Shown: positions 7,568-16,487 of the stretch, piece by piece
Position numbering within the stretch: the first letter of the stretch is position 1
How the letters are laid out: the number at the start of each line of letters is the position of its first letter
Assembly (NCBI GenBank): GCA_021797225.1
Contig: JAKAAE010000005.1
Span: 1-29,661, forward strand
Length of the DNA stretch: 29,661 nucleotides
Source of the DNA: Thermoplasmata archaeon
GTDB taxonomy: Archaea > Thermoplasmatota > Thermoplasmata > Thermoplasmatales > Thermoplasmataceae
Direction of reading: 5' to 3'
Notes under the pieces: model-generated
What the model saw: the letters and a program-made list of their open reading frames with translations, nothing else
What the model was told of the DNA's origin: nothing
Database searches by the model: none
Made by a program: the position numbers and the translations under genes

Positions 7568-10500
7568 ATGGTTAACCAGGATAAATTTGGACTGGATTTC
7601 TGGCTTGGCAAATTTAGGGAATTGGGTTATCCGATCAAGATCCAGGAGTTCCCGTTAACTCTTCTTAAAGAGCAAAAAATACTGCCTCCAAAAACAACTC
7701 CAACAAGAGTGCTCAGGTTGTTCAACAATGATTTGCTGGATATAGTTGTCGTGGAAGTATCCAATAAAGAACTTTCACGTGGTAGATGTGTAAGCATCGC
7801 ACGATCCTGGAAAAAAAATAATCTCCTCAGTCCGATAATTATTCTTACCGATTCTGTTGAATCCTATGTAACTATTATACCGGGAACAGGATTCAACTCT
7901 GAGGCTAAAATTCTATATCTTTCTGATGAGTTCTATTATACTGATAACCTCGTAATCCAGTCCATGAGATATACTAATGATAAGGTAGAACTGCTGAAGC
8001 TGTATAACAGCAACTTTTTTCCCTACCAGAGTGTCAGGGATGGCTTCTTTTTCAAGTACAGAGATATGTTTCAGGAAATGCTGGGTAAACTCACACCATA
8101 TCTGGAGAGCCATACCAGGTCGTTCGCACAGAAATTCCTAGGCAGGATGATGTTTCTCTATTTTCTGCAGAAAAAAGGGTGGCTTAAGGGTGACAAGAAG
8201 TTCATTAACACCATTAAGAGCTACGACGAACTTAGTTATCTCTATTACAACGGCTTTAATACTGGAAAAATAGAAGGCATACCATTCCTGAATGGATCAC
8301 TCTTTGACAGGGAAGATTACCTAACCAATGAGAAAGAGTCAGAAATATCCGGAATACTGGATGATACCTTCAAGAAAGCAAGAGAGTTTTTAGACCATTA
8401 TAACTTTACCGTGGATGAAACTGCTCCTCTTGAAATAGAAGTTAGTATAGATCCCGCCCTGATTGGAACAATTTTCGAAAATCTCCTGCTGGAGAAGGAA
8501 AGAGGGGAAAAGGGTACATTTTACACACCAAAAGATGAAATTTCATTCATATGCAGACGTGCACTGACACATTATTTAGGGCTTAAAGACAAATATACTT
8601 CTAATAACAAGGAGATGCTTGATGGTATAAAACTGTATCTGGAGGAGCTCAGAAAGAGCAAGGAGATAGATAAAATAAGAGATCTAAAAGAAAAACTTCT
8701 AAATGCTAGAGTTGTTGACCCTGCGGTGGGTTCTGGAGGATTTCTTGTAGTTATGATGCAGGAGATCGTTTCTATCATTACAGAAGCTGATTCCATTGCA
8801 GGTTGGAATTCTGATCCCTATGAATACAAAAAAGCGTTCCATCAAAATCTTTATGGTTTCGATATAGAGCCCGAGGCTGTTGAGATTGCAAGGCTCAGGC
8901 TCTGGCTGTCTATGATTATTGACCAGAAAGTTCCAATACCATTGCCAAACCTTGATTTTAAGATCGTTGATATTCCGGATTCTCTTGAACTTCAAAGTAT
9001 GCAGAAAAAGATAGAACCTGAAATAGAGGAGGAAAGGGACTATGTTGAAAAGTTAATTGAGCAATACTCCAATGAACACGTTAATGAAAATAAGAAGTCC
9101 TTGAAAAATAAAATAGCCCTGCATACAGAAAATCTAAGAAAATATGGCCTGAATCCTGAGGTTATTGAGAGCTACATCGTTAATCCTGCCGATATCGTAG
9201 TTATGAATCCCCCTTACGTAAGACAGGAATCCATAAACCCCGAGAGGAAGAAATATTATGTTGATACATACAAGTTAGACAAGAAATCTGATATATACGT
9301 TTATTTCTTTCTGAGATCTCTTAGACTCCTGAAACCAAATGGTTTTGTTTCTGTTATTTCATCGGACAAATGGCTTGAAACCTCTTATGGAGAGAAACTT
9401 CAGAGCCAGCTGAAAAGCAGGCTGGTGTCTATATATGGTCAGAGAAACAGGTCGTTCGAAGCAGATATAAACACAGTCATAACCGTTTACGGAAATGATA
9501 TGCAGAGCGGTCCTGTTGACTTCACCTACCTGGAAAACTATGCATCAAAAACCGTTATCCACAGAGTTTCTATGGAAAGGACTGAACTTAAGTCAGGCAA
9601 ATGGTTCTATCTCCGTGTTCCTGAATCCTTCCTCAAAGATATTATGCCGAAGCTCACCAACAAACTTGGCGATTTTGCCGAGATAAAGCGTGGTTTTACA
9701 ACAGGTGCCAATGACTTCTTCTACATGAAAGACGTTTCAGCACAGTATGAAACTGACTGCCTTTCTGATCCAAAGAAGTTCGAGGACTGGGGTGTTTTGG
9801 CTAAAAATGAAAAAGAATTGAGGGAGCATAGTCTTATCTATATTGAGAATGAAGGCGGAGAAAAGTTTGTTATTGATAAATCTGATACCAAACCACTAGT
9901 GAGAACCACAAAAGAGCTGAGTTCCTATGAAATCACGGATGTGAACAAACTTTGCCTTTACACGAAAACTCCGGGAGAGTTTACTAAGAAATATATCCTA
10001 TGGGGCGAGAACAAGGAGATTACAATCAGAGGCAGAAAAAAACCGGTAATCGGTTACAATAAAGTACCTTCTGTGTCTGGAAGAAAACAATGGTATTCTC
10101 TTAATGACCTTGAACCAACAAATATAATCCTGCCCATGTACATTATGGATCGATTCTTTATTCCCAGTTCCAAAGACCCGGTTATTTGTGATAATACATT
10201 TTACACTTTTTCGCCTAAAGTAAAAGGTATTCAGAATTATCTGAACTCAACATTTTTTTATATTACAATAGAACTATATTTAAGAAGATTGGGTGGGGGT
10301 GTGGGTGAGGTTAAGGTTGACGATTACAATAAAATACCAGTTCCAGATTTAAGAAAATTTGACCTGACACACATAAATGTAGAACTTAATAGGAAAGTAA
10401 TGAGGTATTTTGAAGAAGTTGGGATGGATGACCGGAAGGCTCTGGACAGAGAAATAGCCAAATGTATTGGAATCAAAGAATTCCAAATTGATGAATTTTA

Positions 10501-10582
10501 CAATGAATTCAAAGAACTTGTAGATGACAGACTGATCAAAGCGGATAGACCACTTAAAAGGAGGGAAGGAGACAATGACTAA
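7568..10582 (+). CDS. Eco57I-like N6-adenine DNA methyltransferase
   Basis: A 1004-residue protein of the Eco57I/type IIG-like class, predicted to methylate adenine N6 at a DNA site. The start at ATG 7568 is chosen because GGGGTGAT ends 5 nt before it; a TTG at 7562 would add two residues. The SAM site is DPAVGSGGF (from Asp384), preceded by the GTFYTPKDE segment typical of these enzymes; the FDIEPEAVEIARLRLWL strand follows; the catalytic motif is NPPY at 547-550. A likely target-recognition region begins near GDFAEIKRGFTTGANDFFYM (about 700). The first 120 residues are beta-rich, with DIVVVEVSNKEL, only a weak match to a PD-(D/E)XK nuclease, so cleavage may come from the next gene. That gene overlaps it by 8 bp. 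Codon use is less A/T-biased than the metabolic genes, which hints at transfer. Confidence 0.88.
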   Translation: MVNQDKFGLDFWLGKFRELGYPIKIQEFPLTLLKEQKILPPKTTPTRVLRLFNNDLLDIVVVEVSNKELSRGRCVSIARSWKKNNLLSPIIILTDSVESYVTIIPGTGFNSEAKILYLSDEFYYTDNLVIQSMRYTNDKVELLKLYNSNFFPYQSVRDGFFFKYRDMFQEMLGKLTPYLESHTRSFAQKFLGRMMFLYFLQKKGWLKGDKKFINTIKSYDELSYLYYNGFNTGKIEGIPFLNGSLFDREDYLTNEKESEISGILDDTFKKAREFLDHYNFTVDETAPLEIEVSIDPALIGTIFENLLLEKERGEKGTFYTPKDEISFICRRALTHYLGLKDKYTSNNKEMLDGIKLYLEELRKSKEIDKIRDLKEKLLNARVVDPAVGSGGFLVVMMQEIVSIITEADSIAGWNSDPYEYKKAFHQNLYGFDIEPEAVEIARLRLWLSMIIDQKVPIPLPNLDFKIVDIPDSLELQSMQKKIEPEIEEERDYVEKLIEQYSNEHVNENKKSLKNKIALHTENLRKYGLNPEVIESYIVNPADIVVMNPPYVRQESINPERKKYYVDTYKLDKKSDIYVYFFLRSLRLLKPNGFVSVISSDKWLETSYGEKLQSQLKSRLVSIYGQRNRSFEADINTVITVYGNDMQSGPVDFTYLENYASKTVIHRVSMERTELKSGKWFYLRVPESFLKDIMPKLTNKLGDFAEIKRGFTTGANDFFYMKDVSAQYETDCLSDPKKFEDWGVLAKNEKELREHSLIYIENEGGEKFVIDKSDTKPLVRTTKELSSYEITDVNKLCLYTKTPGEFTKKYILWGENKEITIRGRKKPVIGYNKVPSVSGRKQWYSLNDLEPTNIILPMYIMDRFFIPSSKDPVICDNTFYTFSPKVKGIQNYLNSTFFYITIELYLRRLGGGVGEVKVDDYNKIPVPDLRKFDLTHINVELNRKVMRYFEEVGMDDRKALDREIAKCIGIKEFQIDEFYNEFKELVDDRLIKADRPLKRREGDND
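10560..10571 (+). promoter_or_regulatory. Shine-Dalgarno for the helicase gene
   Basis: GGAGGGAAGGAG lies inside the end of the methyltransferase gene, 3 nt before the ATG at 10575. This fixes the start and shows coupled translation of an internal operon gene. Confidence 0.7.
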
Positions 10583-13500
10583 GATAATTGACAACAGTAA
10601 GGGGACTTTATCATCGGTTTTAAATAAGGAAATATCTCACATTGATGAGGTTGCAATTGCTTCAGCATATTTTAATCTAGCTGGCTACAGGGCAGTGGCT
10701 ACTGGCTTAAAGAATAAACCTTTGAAGTTACTTTTAGGTCGTGAGCCATCAGAAAGCGTGAAGTTCGAAGAAGAAGTCATAAAAAGGCTTGAAGAGTTTG
10801 ATGAGGATTTTGCTAGTGAACAGAAGGAGATACTTGGCAATGAGATTATTCAGAACGAGGATAATGGGGATTATTTCTACCTTTTGCAGGAGGCTGTAAA
10901 ATATTTCGAAAAATCTGATGTGGAGATTAGAAGGGTAAATGGAAGATTCTTTCATGGAAAGGCTTACATGGGGGCACATCCCTCTTTTTCAGATGTAGTA
11001 AATGGATTTGCAGCTGTGGGTTCAAGCAATTTCACAAGAGGTGGCTTAGTCAGCAACAGGGAATTAAACATGCTAACCACAGATAGAGAGGGGGTCAACG
11101 AACTGATAAGATGGTTCCTGAACCTGTGGAAAGATGACAACTCCGTGGATTTTAAACAGAAATTCCTTGAACTTCTAGAAAATTACATAGTAACACACAC
11201 TCCCTACGAGGTTCTTGCAAAGGCATTATACGAAGTGTACCGTCCCCAACTTGATGAGGCAAAAACCAACAATCTCATGAAGACATTATTCCCACATCAA
11301 GTTCTGTCCACGATACAGGCATCAAGGATTCTGAAAAATTACAATGGAGTAGTAATAGCGGATTCTACAGGTCTTGGAAAAACAAGAGTTGCCATTAATC
11401 TTACAGTTATGGCAATAACTGGGGGAAAGAAACCGCTGCTGATTGCACCAAAGAGCGCACTTGATACTGCCTGGCAAGATGAAATGAACAAGACCCATAT
11501 TTATATAGATTCCACAAGTTCAGAATATCTTTCCCAACATCCTGATGAGGCAATCAAAAAATTCCGGGATAGAGATTTTATCATTGTGGACGAAGCACAT
11601 TATTTTAGGTCATCTGGCTCAAACAGATACGGTGCTCTGCGGGACCTAATGGCTTCAGGTGAAAAGCAAATTGTTCTTCTTACTGCTACACCAATAAACA
11701 ACAATCTGATGGATCTCTACTCCCTCCTGTCGTTATACTTAGGAGATGACTCGATCTCAGATATTAGTCAGTCACTCAAGGGGTATTTTTCCGCACAGCA
11801 AAAGTACTGGAAAAACGACGAACCAGTGGACATCGATGTAATCCTAAGAAGGTTTGTAGTCAGGACTTCAAGAGAACTGGCCAAGGTACTGAGTGAGGAT
11901 ACCTTAAACTTTCCGGTGAGAAAACTGGATGAAGATAGTCGCAATAAATACGCCACCGGTGTGAATTATGAGAAGATCGATACCTATTTCGACGAATTAC
12001 GTTTCATTTATTATGACTTTGCAATAGAAAGACTGGGTAAGGAACTAAAACTTCCTGACGGAACGCTCATAGCATCAGCAGTAGAAGCAGGAAAGAAGGA
12101 AGCCCTTAAAAAACTGGTCAAGGTTATCATGAGAATCAATTTTTTTAAACGACTGGAAAGTAGCATATATGCCTTCAGGAAAACTATGGAAACCCTTAGA
12201 AATTATATTAAAGAATCTAAGGAATATGCCATTTCCAATGGTTATTTTGTGCCTCCCAAGATGAAAGGTGATTTGATGGATATTTACGAGGATGATGATG
12301 AATGGGCTCCCCCATCTCCTAGTGAATTATTTTCTGGAAAGAATTCAAAACTCCTAGATAGGTGCAAATTAAGCAATGAAGAGATAAATGACTTTGTTAA
12401 AGAGTGCAATAAGGATCTGTCCATTATTGATGCTGTAATAAACGAACTCCCAAAAAATGATGACAAACTGAATCAAGTCATAGACAGGATAAAGGCCATT
12501 CCAATAGATGGAAAAAATGGAGTTATTATTTTTACACAATACTTCGCAACGGCTGAATACGTTTATACCAATTTAAAAAAGGAAATTAATGATAATGTAA
12601 TGCTTACAACGGGTTCCCTGTGCAGGGGCAGGAATGGAAATAAGAAAGAGAAAACTTATGTTGTAAGAGACTTCATGGAAAATGGAGGATATCTGGTTAG
12701 CACAGATGTGCTAAGTGAAAGCCAGAACCTTCAGAATGCACAGTATATCGTGAATTACGATTTTCCATGGAATCCAGTAGTGCTTATTCAAAGAGCAGGA
12801 AGAATTGACAGAATAGGTTCGAATTATAGCGAAATTTTCCTGATAAATGTTCTACCGCAAAACGGAGATGAAAATAATCCAAAGAGCCTTGCACATTTTC
12901 TAACGGTGATGAAGAAACTATACAAGAGAATAGAACTCATTAGTGGAACAATTGGCATCGATTCTACAGCACTCGGTGAAGAAGCATCTCCCAGAGATTT
13001 TGGGATACAGGAAGCAATAGCAAAAAACGATCCCAGGATACTGGATCTATTACAGGAAAAGATCCAGCAATTCACAAAGGATCCTATAGAGACATTAGCA
13101 GATATTATGAGCAAGAGGGGAGAGAAATGGCTGAAGGAATTGCCTATTGGCATAGGAGCATACAAACATTCTGAAAGAGATGGACTTTTCATCCTTTTTA
13201 GGAACAGAAATGACTTCCACTGGGTTCTAAAGTTCTTCGATGGAAATAAAGAAACAGTTCAGAACCCAAACGAAATCATCAACATATTGCTTGAAGGCGA
13301 AACTGATAACAGCGGACAAAAAATAGAATATAAGGCATTAATGGGGCATTTCAAAGAAATTAAAGACTGGCTGAAAAACAATATTGAGGAAGAACTGAAA
13401 ATTCAGACTGTACAGCAGGGGCGTAAAGTTAGGTCCTCGAAACAGGAGGGGGAGATACATACCGCTCTTCAGAATTTAGGTGATGAGGGAATTGCACTTT

Positions 13501-13703
13501 CTGCTAAATTTAATGTAGCAAGAACTAAACAGACTGTTGTGACCACACTATACAAAGCCTTAAAGGAAGGCAACTTGCTGGAAAAAGCCCGGGAGATACT
13601 AAATACAGCTGATTCATCCCAGAATGAAGTTAAAAATAATGTGGCCGATACCAGTGTGGAATTAAAGAGAGTGTGCTGGTGCCTTGTAAAAAAGGAGTTT
13701 TAG
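10575..13703 (+). CDS. PLD-family nuclease fused to SNF2-type helicase
   Basis: A 1042-residue fusion. The N-terminal 200 residues carry one phospholipase D-type nuclease motif: FHGKAYMG (His127, Lys129), then GSSNFTRGG and the acidic SNRELNML. An SF2/SNF2 ATPase follows: HQVLSTI Q-motif-like region, Walker A DSTGLGKT (Lys269), DEAH at 339-342, TATPINNN, and in the second lobe STDVLSESQNLQNA and QRAGRIDRIG (Gln739 onward). A 250-residue helical C-terminal region of unknown role ends the protein. The arrangement suggests an ATP-driven translocase that carries its own nuclease. It overlaps the methyltransferase gene by 8 bp, so the two should be made together and act together, probably restricting unmodified invading DNA. 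DISARM has separate PLD and SNF2 proteins plus DrmA and DrmB, which are absent here. Confidence 0.9.
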   Translation: MTKIIDNSKGTLSSVLNKEISHIDEVAIASAYFNLAGYRAVATGLKNKPLKLLLGREPSESVKFEEEVIKRLEEFDEDFASEQKEILGNEIIQNEDNGDYFYLLQEAVKYFEKSDVEIRRVNGRFFHGKAYMGAHPSFSDVVNGFAAVGSSNFTRGGLVSNRELNMLTTDREGVNELIRWFLNLWKDDNSVDFKQKFLELLENYIVTHTPYEVLAKALYEVYRPQLDEAKTNNLMKTLFPHQVLSTIQASRILKNYNGVVIADSTGLGKTRVAINLTVMAITGGKKPLLIAPKSALDTAWQDEMNKTHIYIDSTSSEYLSQHPDEAIKKFRDRDFIIVDEAHYFRSSGSNRYGALRDLMASGEKQIVLLTATPINNNLMDLYSLLSLYLGDDSISDISQSLKGYFSAQQKYWKNDEPVDIDVILRRFVVRTSRELAKVLSEDTLNFPVRKLDEDSRNKYATGVNYEKIDTYFDELRFIYYDFAIERLGKELKLPDGTLIASAVEAGKKEALKKLVKVIMRINFFKRLESSIYAFRKTMETLRNYIKESKEYAISNGYFVPPKMKGDLMDIYEDDDEWAPPSPSELFSGKNSKLLDRCKLSNEEINDFVKECNKDLSIIDAVINELPKNDDKLNQVIDRIKAIPIDGKNGVIIFTQYFATAEYVYTNLKKEINDNVMLTTGSLCRGRNGNKKEKTYVVRDFMENGGYLVSTDVLSESQNLQNAQYIVNYDFPWNPVVLIQRAGRIDRIGSNYSEIFLINVLPQNGDENNPKSLAHFLTVMKKLYKRIELISGTIGIDSTALGEEASPRDFGIQEAIAKNDPRILDLLQEKIQQFTKDPIETLADIMSKRGEKWLKELPIGIGAYKHSERDGLFILFRNRNDFHWVLKFFDGNKETVQNPNEIINILLEGETDNSGQKIEYKALMGHFKEIKDWLKNNIEEELKIQTVQQGRKVRSSKQEGEIHTALQNLGDEGIALSAKFNVARTKQTVVTTLYKALKEGNLLEKAREILNTADSSQNEVKNNVADTSVELKRVCWCLVKKEF

Positions 13704-13711
13704 GTTTTTCA

Positions 13712-13955
13712 AACTTGAGTTTCGCAGGCAAATTAGTGTAAAACTATCCGTTCGGCCTGTGAATTTGGGAACATTTCGAATATTTTAATGTTCCTTCGGT
13801 AGTGCACCAGTGAAGATTCGATCAGGTAGATTTATCTTCATTCTACTGAGCAAATCTGTGATTTTTTTCTATCCACCATGGTGCACGTCAAATAATCAAT
13901 AAAATATCAAGTGAATTACAGGTTCAAATTAAAAACCACTTGCGAAACTCAAGTT
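13712..13955. mobile_element. MITE-like element, 15-bp perfect inverted ends (244 bp)
   Basis: AACTTGAGTTTCGCA (13712-13726) and its exact complement (13941-13955) bound a 244-bp non-coding segment directly after the helicase gene. If the ends are taken as 13713 and 13954, TCAA flanks both sides, a possible 4-bp target duplication. Inside are two further perfect pairs: GGAACATT/AATGTTCC (13768-13775 with 13787-13794) and GTGCACCA/TGGTGCAC (13802-13809 with 13879-13886). No ORF is inside. A small non-autonomous transposon is the simplest reading; a structured RNA is the alternative. Confidence 0.6.
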
Positions 13956-14391
13956 CAAATCCTTAACGATAGAGGTATCCCCTGACTGCCATTTCACCAT
14001 GAGTTAAAATTGTCAACGCATTAAGAATCTGGAGATATGAAACGACAAACAATGACCTATATAATAATACATAACTATCACAGGGATTCTGTGGGGAGAG
14101 TGTTCAAATAGGTAAATGGTGTCTCTGACCTCATGCCTGTGAGGGTGTGGTTAAGGTCACATATAGATGAGTATATAAAAATGTGTTACATTAACTATGC
14201 AGTACTCGGCCATCGTAATTCTATCATGGAAAAAACAGTATTTCAGACGCACTTGATATGCTCATGGTAGGCTACAGGTATACCATGAAGATGAAAAGAG
14301 AGGTTTCAAAAAAGAAGATAATGGATGTAGCGACCAAAAAGACATAAAAGTTAGGTTGAGTTTATTTATATTAGATATCTGATTATGAAAA
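13956..14391. other. Non-coding stretch with hairpins and a gene remnant
   Basis: No intact gene is seen. CACAG-GGATT-CTGTG (14079-14093) and CCTCA-N6-TGAGG (about 14130-14145) are short hairpins. A frame from 14258 to 14347 encodes 29 residues (MLMVGYRYTMKMKREVSKKK and a short tail); upstream of it the same frame is open as KNSISDALD back to a stop. It looks like the end of a decayed gene that I cannot name. Confidence 0.35.
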
Positions 14392-14402
14392 TTATAATAA
14401 AT
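14392..14402 (+). promoter_or_regulatory. TATA box for the 134-aa membrane protein gene
   Basis: TTATAATAAAT lies about 25 nt before the ATG at 14422 and there is no Shine-Dalgarno, so the transcript is probably leaderless. Confidence 0.45.
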
Positions 14403-14421
14403 ATAACATACATAAACTAAT

Positions 14422-14826
14422 ATGAAGGCAGATAGCAACCTAACATGGAACACATGGAAAAAACTGTTCATAAAAGGCAGAACACCGGCAACGTACTTTA
14501 TCATACCAGTAATTATAATTTTTATTTATTACATGTTCCTCTACAGATTAGATTTACAGTTTATGGTATATTCATTCACCGGTTCTCTGGTATCATATGC
14601 AGTTTTAACCGATCAGGTAGCGCATTTATTAACGGTTAACAGTTACGCCGGTTATAAAAATATATCACAGAAACATTATATAATACTATTTTTTAGGTTC
14701 AGGGAACACGACCAGTATGGGATGATCATCGTATTTATTATGGCAATTCTATTACGTATATATTTTATAATTCCATTTATTGCCATTGTAATGTATTTAA
14801 TGTACCGTGCAAGATTTTACCATTAA
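14422..14826 (+). CDS. Small multi-pass membrane protein, unknown
   Basis: A 134-residue protein with about four hydrophobic segments: YFIIPVIIIFIYYMFLY (about 25-41), LQFMVYSFTGSLVSYAVL (45-62), MIIVFIMAILLRIYF and FIIPFIAIVMYLMY near the end. The N-terminus and the loop YAGYKNISQKHY are basic and polar. I do not recognise a family. The start is the first ATG after a well-placed TATA box. It stands alone between a remnant-rich stretch and a converging membrane-protein gene, so the context gives no function. Confidence 0.6.
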   Translation: MKADSNLTWNTWKKLFIKGRTPATYFIIPVIIIFIYYMFLYRLDLQFMVYSFTGSLVSYAVLTDQVAHLLTVNSYAGYKNISQKHYIILFFRFREHDQYGMIIVFIMAILLRIYFIIPFIAIVMYLMYRARFYH

Positions 14827-14899
14827 GAAATATTGATATTAAAAAATAATATAAACCTTGAATAAAATTTAATTTTAATTATATTTTTTAAGTACTGTA

Positions 14900-15310
14900 T
14901 TAAAACATATTGTCATCGTCCTTCTCTTTCATTCCATAACTAACAGAATCAGATAATTTGGTGTATGCAACTATTATAAGTATGCCTGGAATTAAGCCAT
15001 CAAAGAGTAACTCCAGTATTCCAAGTATTAGTGCATTTGATTTTGCTTCCTCAATTTTATCATCTGTAATTTTTTTATATAATAGAAAATAGTTCAGGAA
15101 TATCCATAAAATGCTGAAAATAAACCCGATGCCCAGTATACCCACACCGAATAAGGAGGGGAAAAACGGTGAGGGTGACGTAACCGTTCCTGCGCCGAAA
15201 GAAAATAAAGCGAAGAATAAAAAGAATAGCATGCCTATAACTAAAAATACTGTCTGAATGACTATAGCAGCAGAAATTAAAGATTTCGCTGATGATGAAT
15301 AACTATCCAT
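14900..15310 (-). CDS. Small membrane protein with 3-4 TM segments
   Basis: A 136-residue protein. Hydrophobic segments are at about 12-40 (SAAIVIQTVFLVIGMLFFLF and on), 50-78 (FGVGILGIGFIFSILWIFLN) and 92-114 (ALILGILELLFDGLIPGILI), followed by a short acidic cytosolic-type tail (KEKDDDNMF). The pattern of a Gly/Ile-rich repeat after a charged loop (KKITDDKIEEAKSN) is common in small archaeal membrane proteins of DUF4064-like type, but I cannot place it securely. It converges with the 134-aa gene, with 73 bp between the stops. No partner gene suggests a role. Confidence 0.6.
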   Translation of the reverse strand: MDSYSSSAKSLISAAIVIQTVFLVIGMLFFLFFALFSFGAGTVTSPSPFFPSLFGVGILGIGFIFSILWIFLNYFLLYKKITDDKIEEAKSNALILGILELLFDGLIPGILIIVAYTKLSDSVSYGMKEKDDDNMF

Positions 15311-15477
15311 TTTACATAATCTAATATATAGTATTTAATTATTCCTATATTATTTAATTATCTCATATATAAAACATATTGAAAAGTATTACCCTGTTAT
15401 GAAGATAGTTTCTCTATTGGATGAACTGTAATTACGGAAATTAATAATATTTATTATTAATAACAGAATTAATCTCC

Positions 15478-16035
15478 ATGCAATATACAACCTATTTACC
15501 TAAAATATTTTATGCAGATTCTGGCAAAAAATATACCCTAAATTCATTAAATTTAAATGAAATATCAAAAAAACCATTGTTTGAAAACTGGCTCCCGGAA
15601 GAGAAAATCGATGATGTTAAAAATTATTTGATTAAAACCGGCTTTACAAAACCGGAAATAGCTATTCCAGAGGGCGAAGCATTCGGGCTTAGCAAATTAC
15701 TGGACAATACATGGGAGTTTCATATACGGGTATTTAACAGTGGTGTGGTACGCAGCCATATAGAAATTAACAGGAAATACTTCCAGCATCTCGGAAATTT
15801 AAGGATATTTACAGCATATGAAGCATATGACTTTTATAAATATGTATTCCCGGAATCCTATCTAAAATACGTTCCAGAGAACCAGATCATAAAAAATGTA
15901 ACAGAAAACTTTAAGGTTTCGTTACCGGAACCAACGGGATTAACACCGTGGAAACCTGTCATATCCGGAATAGTTCTGACTGGCATAACTGTAGCTGGAT
16001 TACATTTTATCAAAAAATACCTAAAGAAAGAATAG
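15478..16035 (+). CDS. Hypothetical protein with C-terminal membrane anchor
   Basis: A 185-residue protein. Residues 1-150 are polar with mixed aromatic content and no signal peptide; ISGIVLTGITVAGLHFI (about 162-178) forms a single hydrophobic helix, followed by the basic end KKYLKKE. It is therefore probably a tail-anchored protein with its domain facing the cytosol. No catalytic motif is visible and I do not recognise the family. The start follows an A/T-rich TATA region (TTTATTATTA, 15450-15459) by about 24 nt, with no Shine-Dalgarno. It is isolated from other genes on both sides. Confidence 0.6.
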   Translation: MQYTTYLPKIFYADSGKKYTLNSLNLNEISKKPLFENWLPEEKIDDVKNYLIKTGFTKPEIAIPEGEAFGLSKLLDNTWEFHIRVFNSGVVRSHIEINRKYFQHLGNLRIFTAYEAYDFYKYVFPESYLKYVPENQIIKNVTENFKVSLPEPTGLTPWKPVISGIVLTGITVAGLHFIKKYLKKE

Positions 16036-16487
16036 GGGGCGCTTAATAAATATTAAAAAATAAGGATCTGGAATATGATATCTATATAATAATCAAATTT
16101 TATTCTTAACCTATTTCCTGTTAAATGACTACACCGGAATTAATGCTTAAAAAGCTACACCCGGAAAAGAATTTCATTTTTTAATACCGGGATTTATAGG
16201 GGAGACCTCAAGCCTATGGCGATCATTAACCGTTATTTCTTTTGCAAGAAAATTGATAGGGACTCATAATCTTCCTGCTTCTTTTGAAAGAATTAGTGTA
16301 ATGAGGCCTACATAACACGCAAATTTGAATTAGAAATCCCATGAATTTGTTGGTCCGCAGTGCATATAGGCGTCAAATTTCCAACGCCAAATGATCGCCA
16401 TAGACCTCAAGCATGAGTTTTATATACAACCTGATGTTAAATAATTTACCTGTGCAGTTATGTCTATATTTACCATGTTTTTTCAGA
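16036..16487. other. Gene-free stretch holding a MITE
   Basis: No ORF is supported here. A 190-bp element with a 9-bp duplication occupies 16214-16403 (listed separately). To its left, CCCGG (about 16158) and CCGGG (about 16186) could pair over a 22-nt A/T-rich loop. The remainder is A/T-rich spacer leading to the 3' end of the minus-strand ATPase gene. Confidence 0.5.
16205..16412. mobile_element. MITE with 14-bp perfect ends and 9-bp target duplication
   Basis: CTATGGCGATCATT (16214-16227) and its exact complement (16390-16403) bound a 190-bp segment. ACCTCAAGC flanks it on both sides (16205-16213 and 16404-16412), a perfect target duplication. Beyond the 14 bp the ends stay partly matched (CGTT at the same offset). 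There is no ORF inside. This is a non-autonomous element of a DDE family with a 9-bp duplication, and the perfect flanks suggest a recent insertion. Its ends differ from those of the TnpB element, the IS630 copy and the 244-bp element, so a separate transposase must move it. Confidence 0.85.

Noticed and set aside
7410..13703. A BREX or DISARM locus
   Set aside because: No BrxA, BrxB, BrxC, PglZ or BrxL gene is present, and neither DrmA nor DrmB; only a methylase and a helicase-nuclease fusion are seen.
13712..13955. Intrinsic terminator of the helicase operon
   Set aside because: The inverted ends are 214 bp apart and internal pairings are separate; the size and layout fit a small inserted element better.
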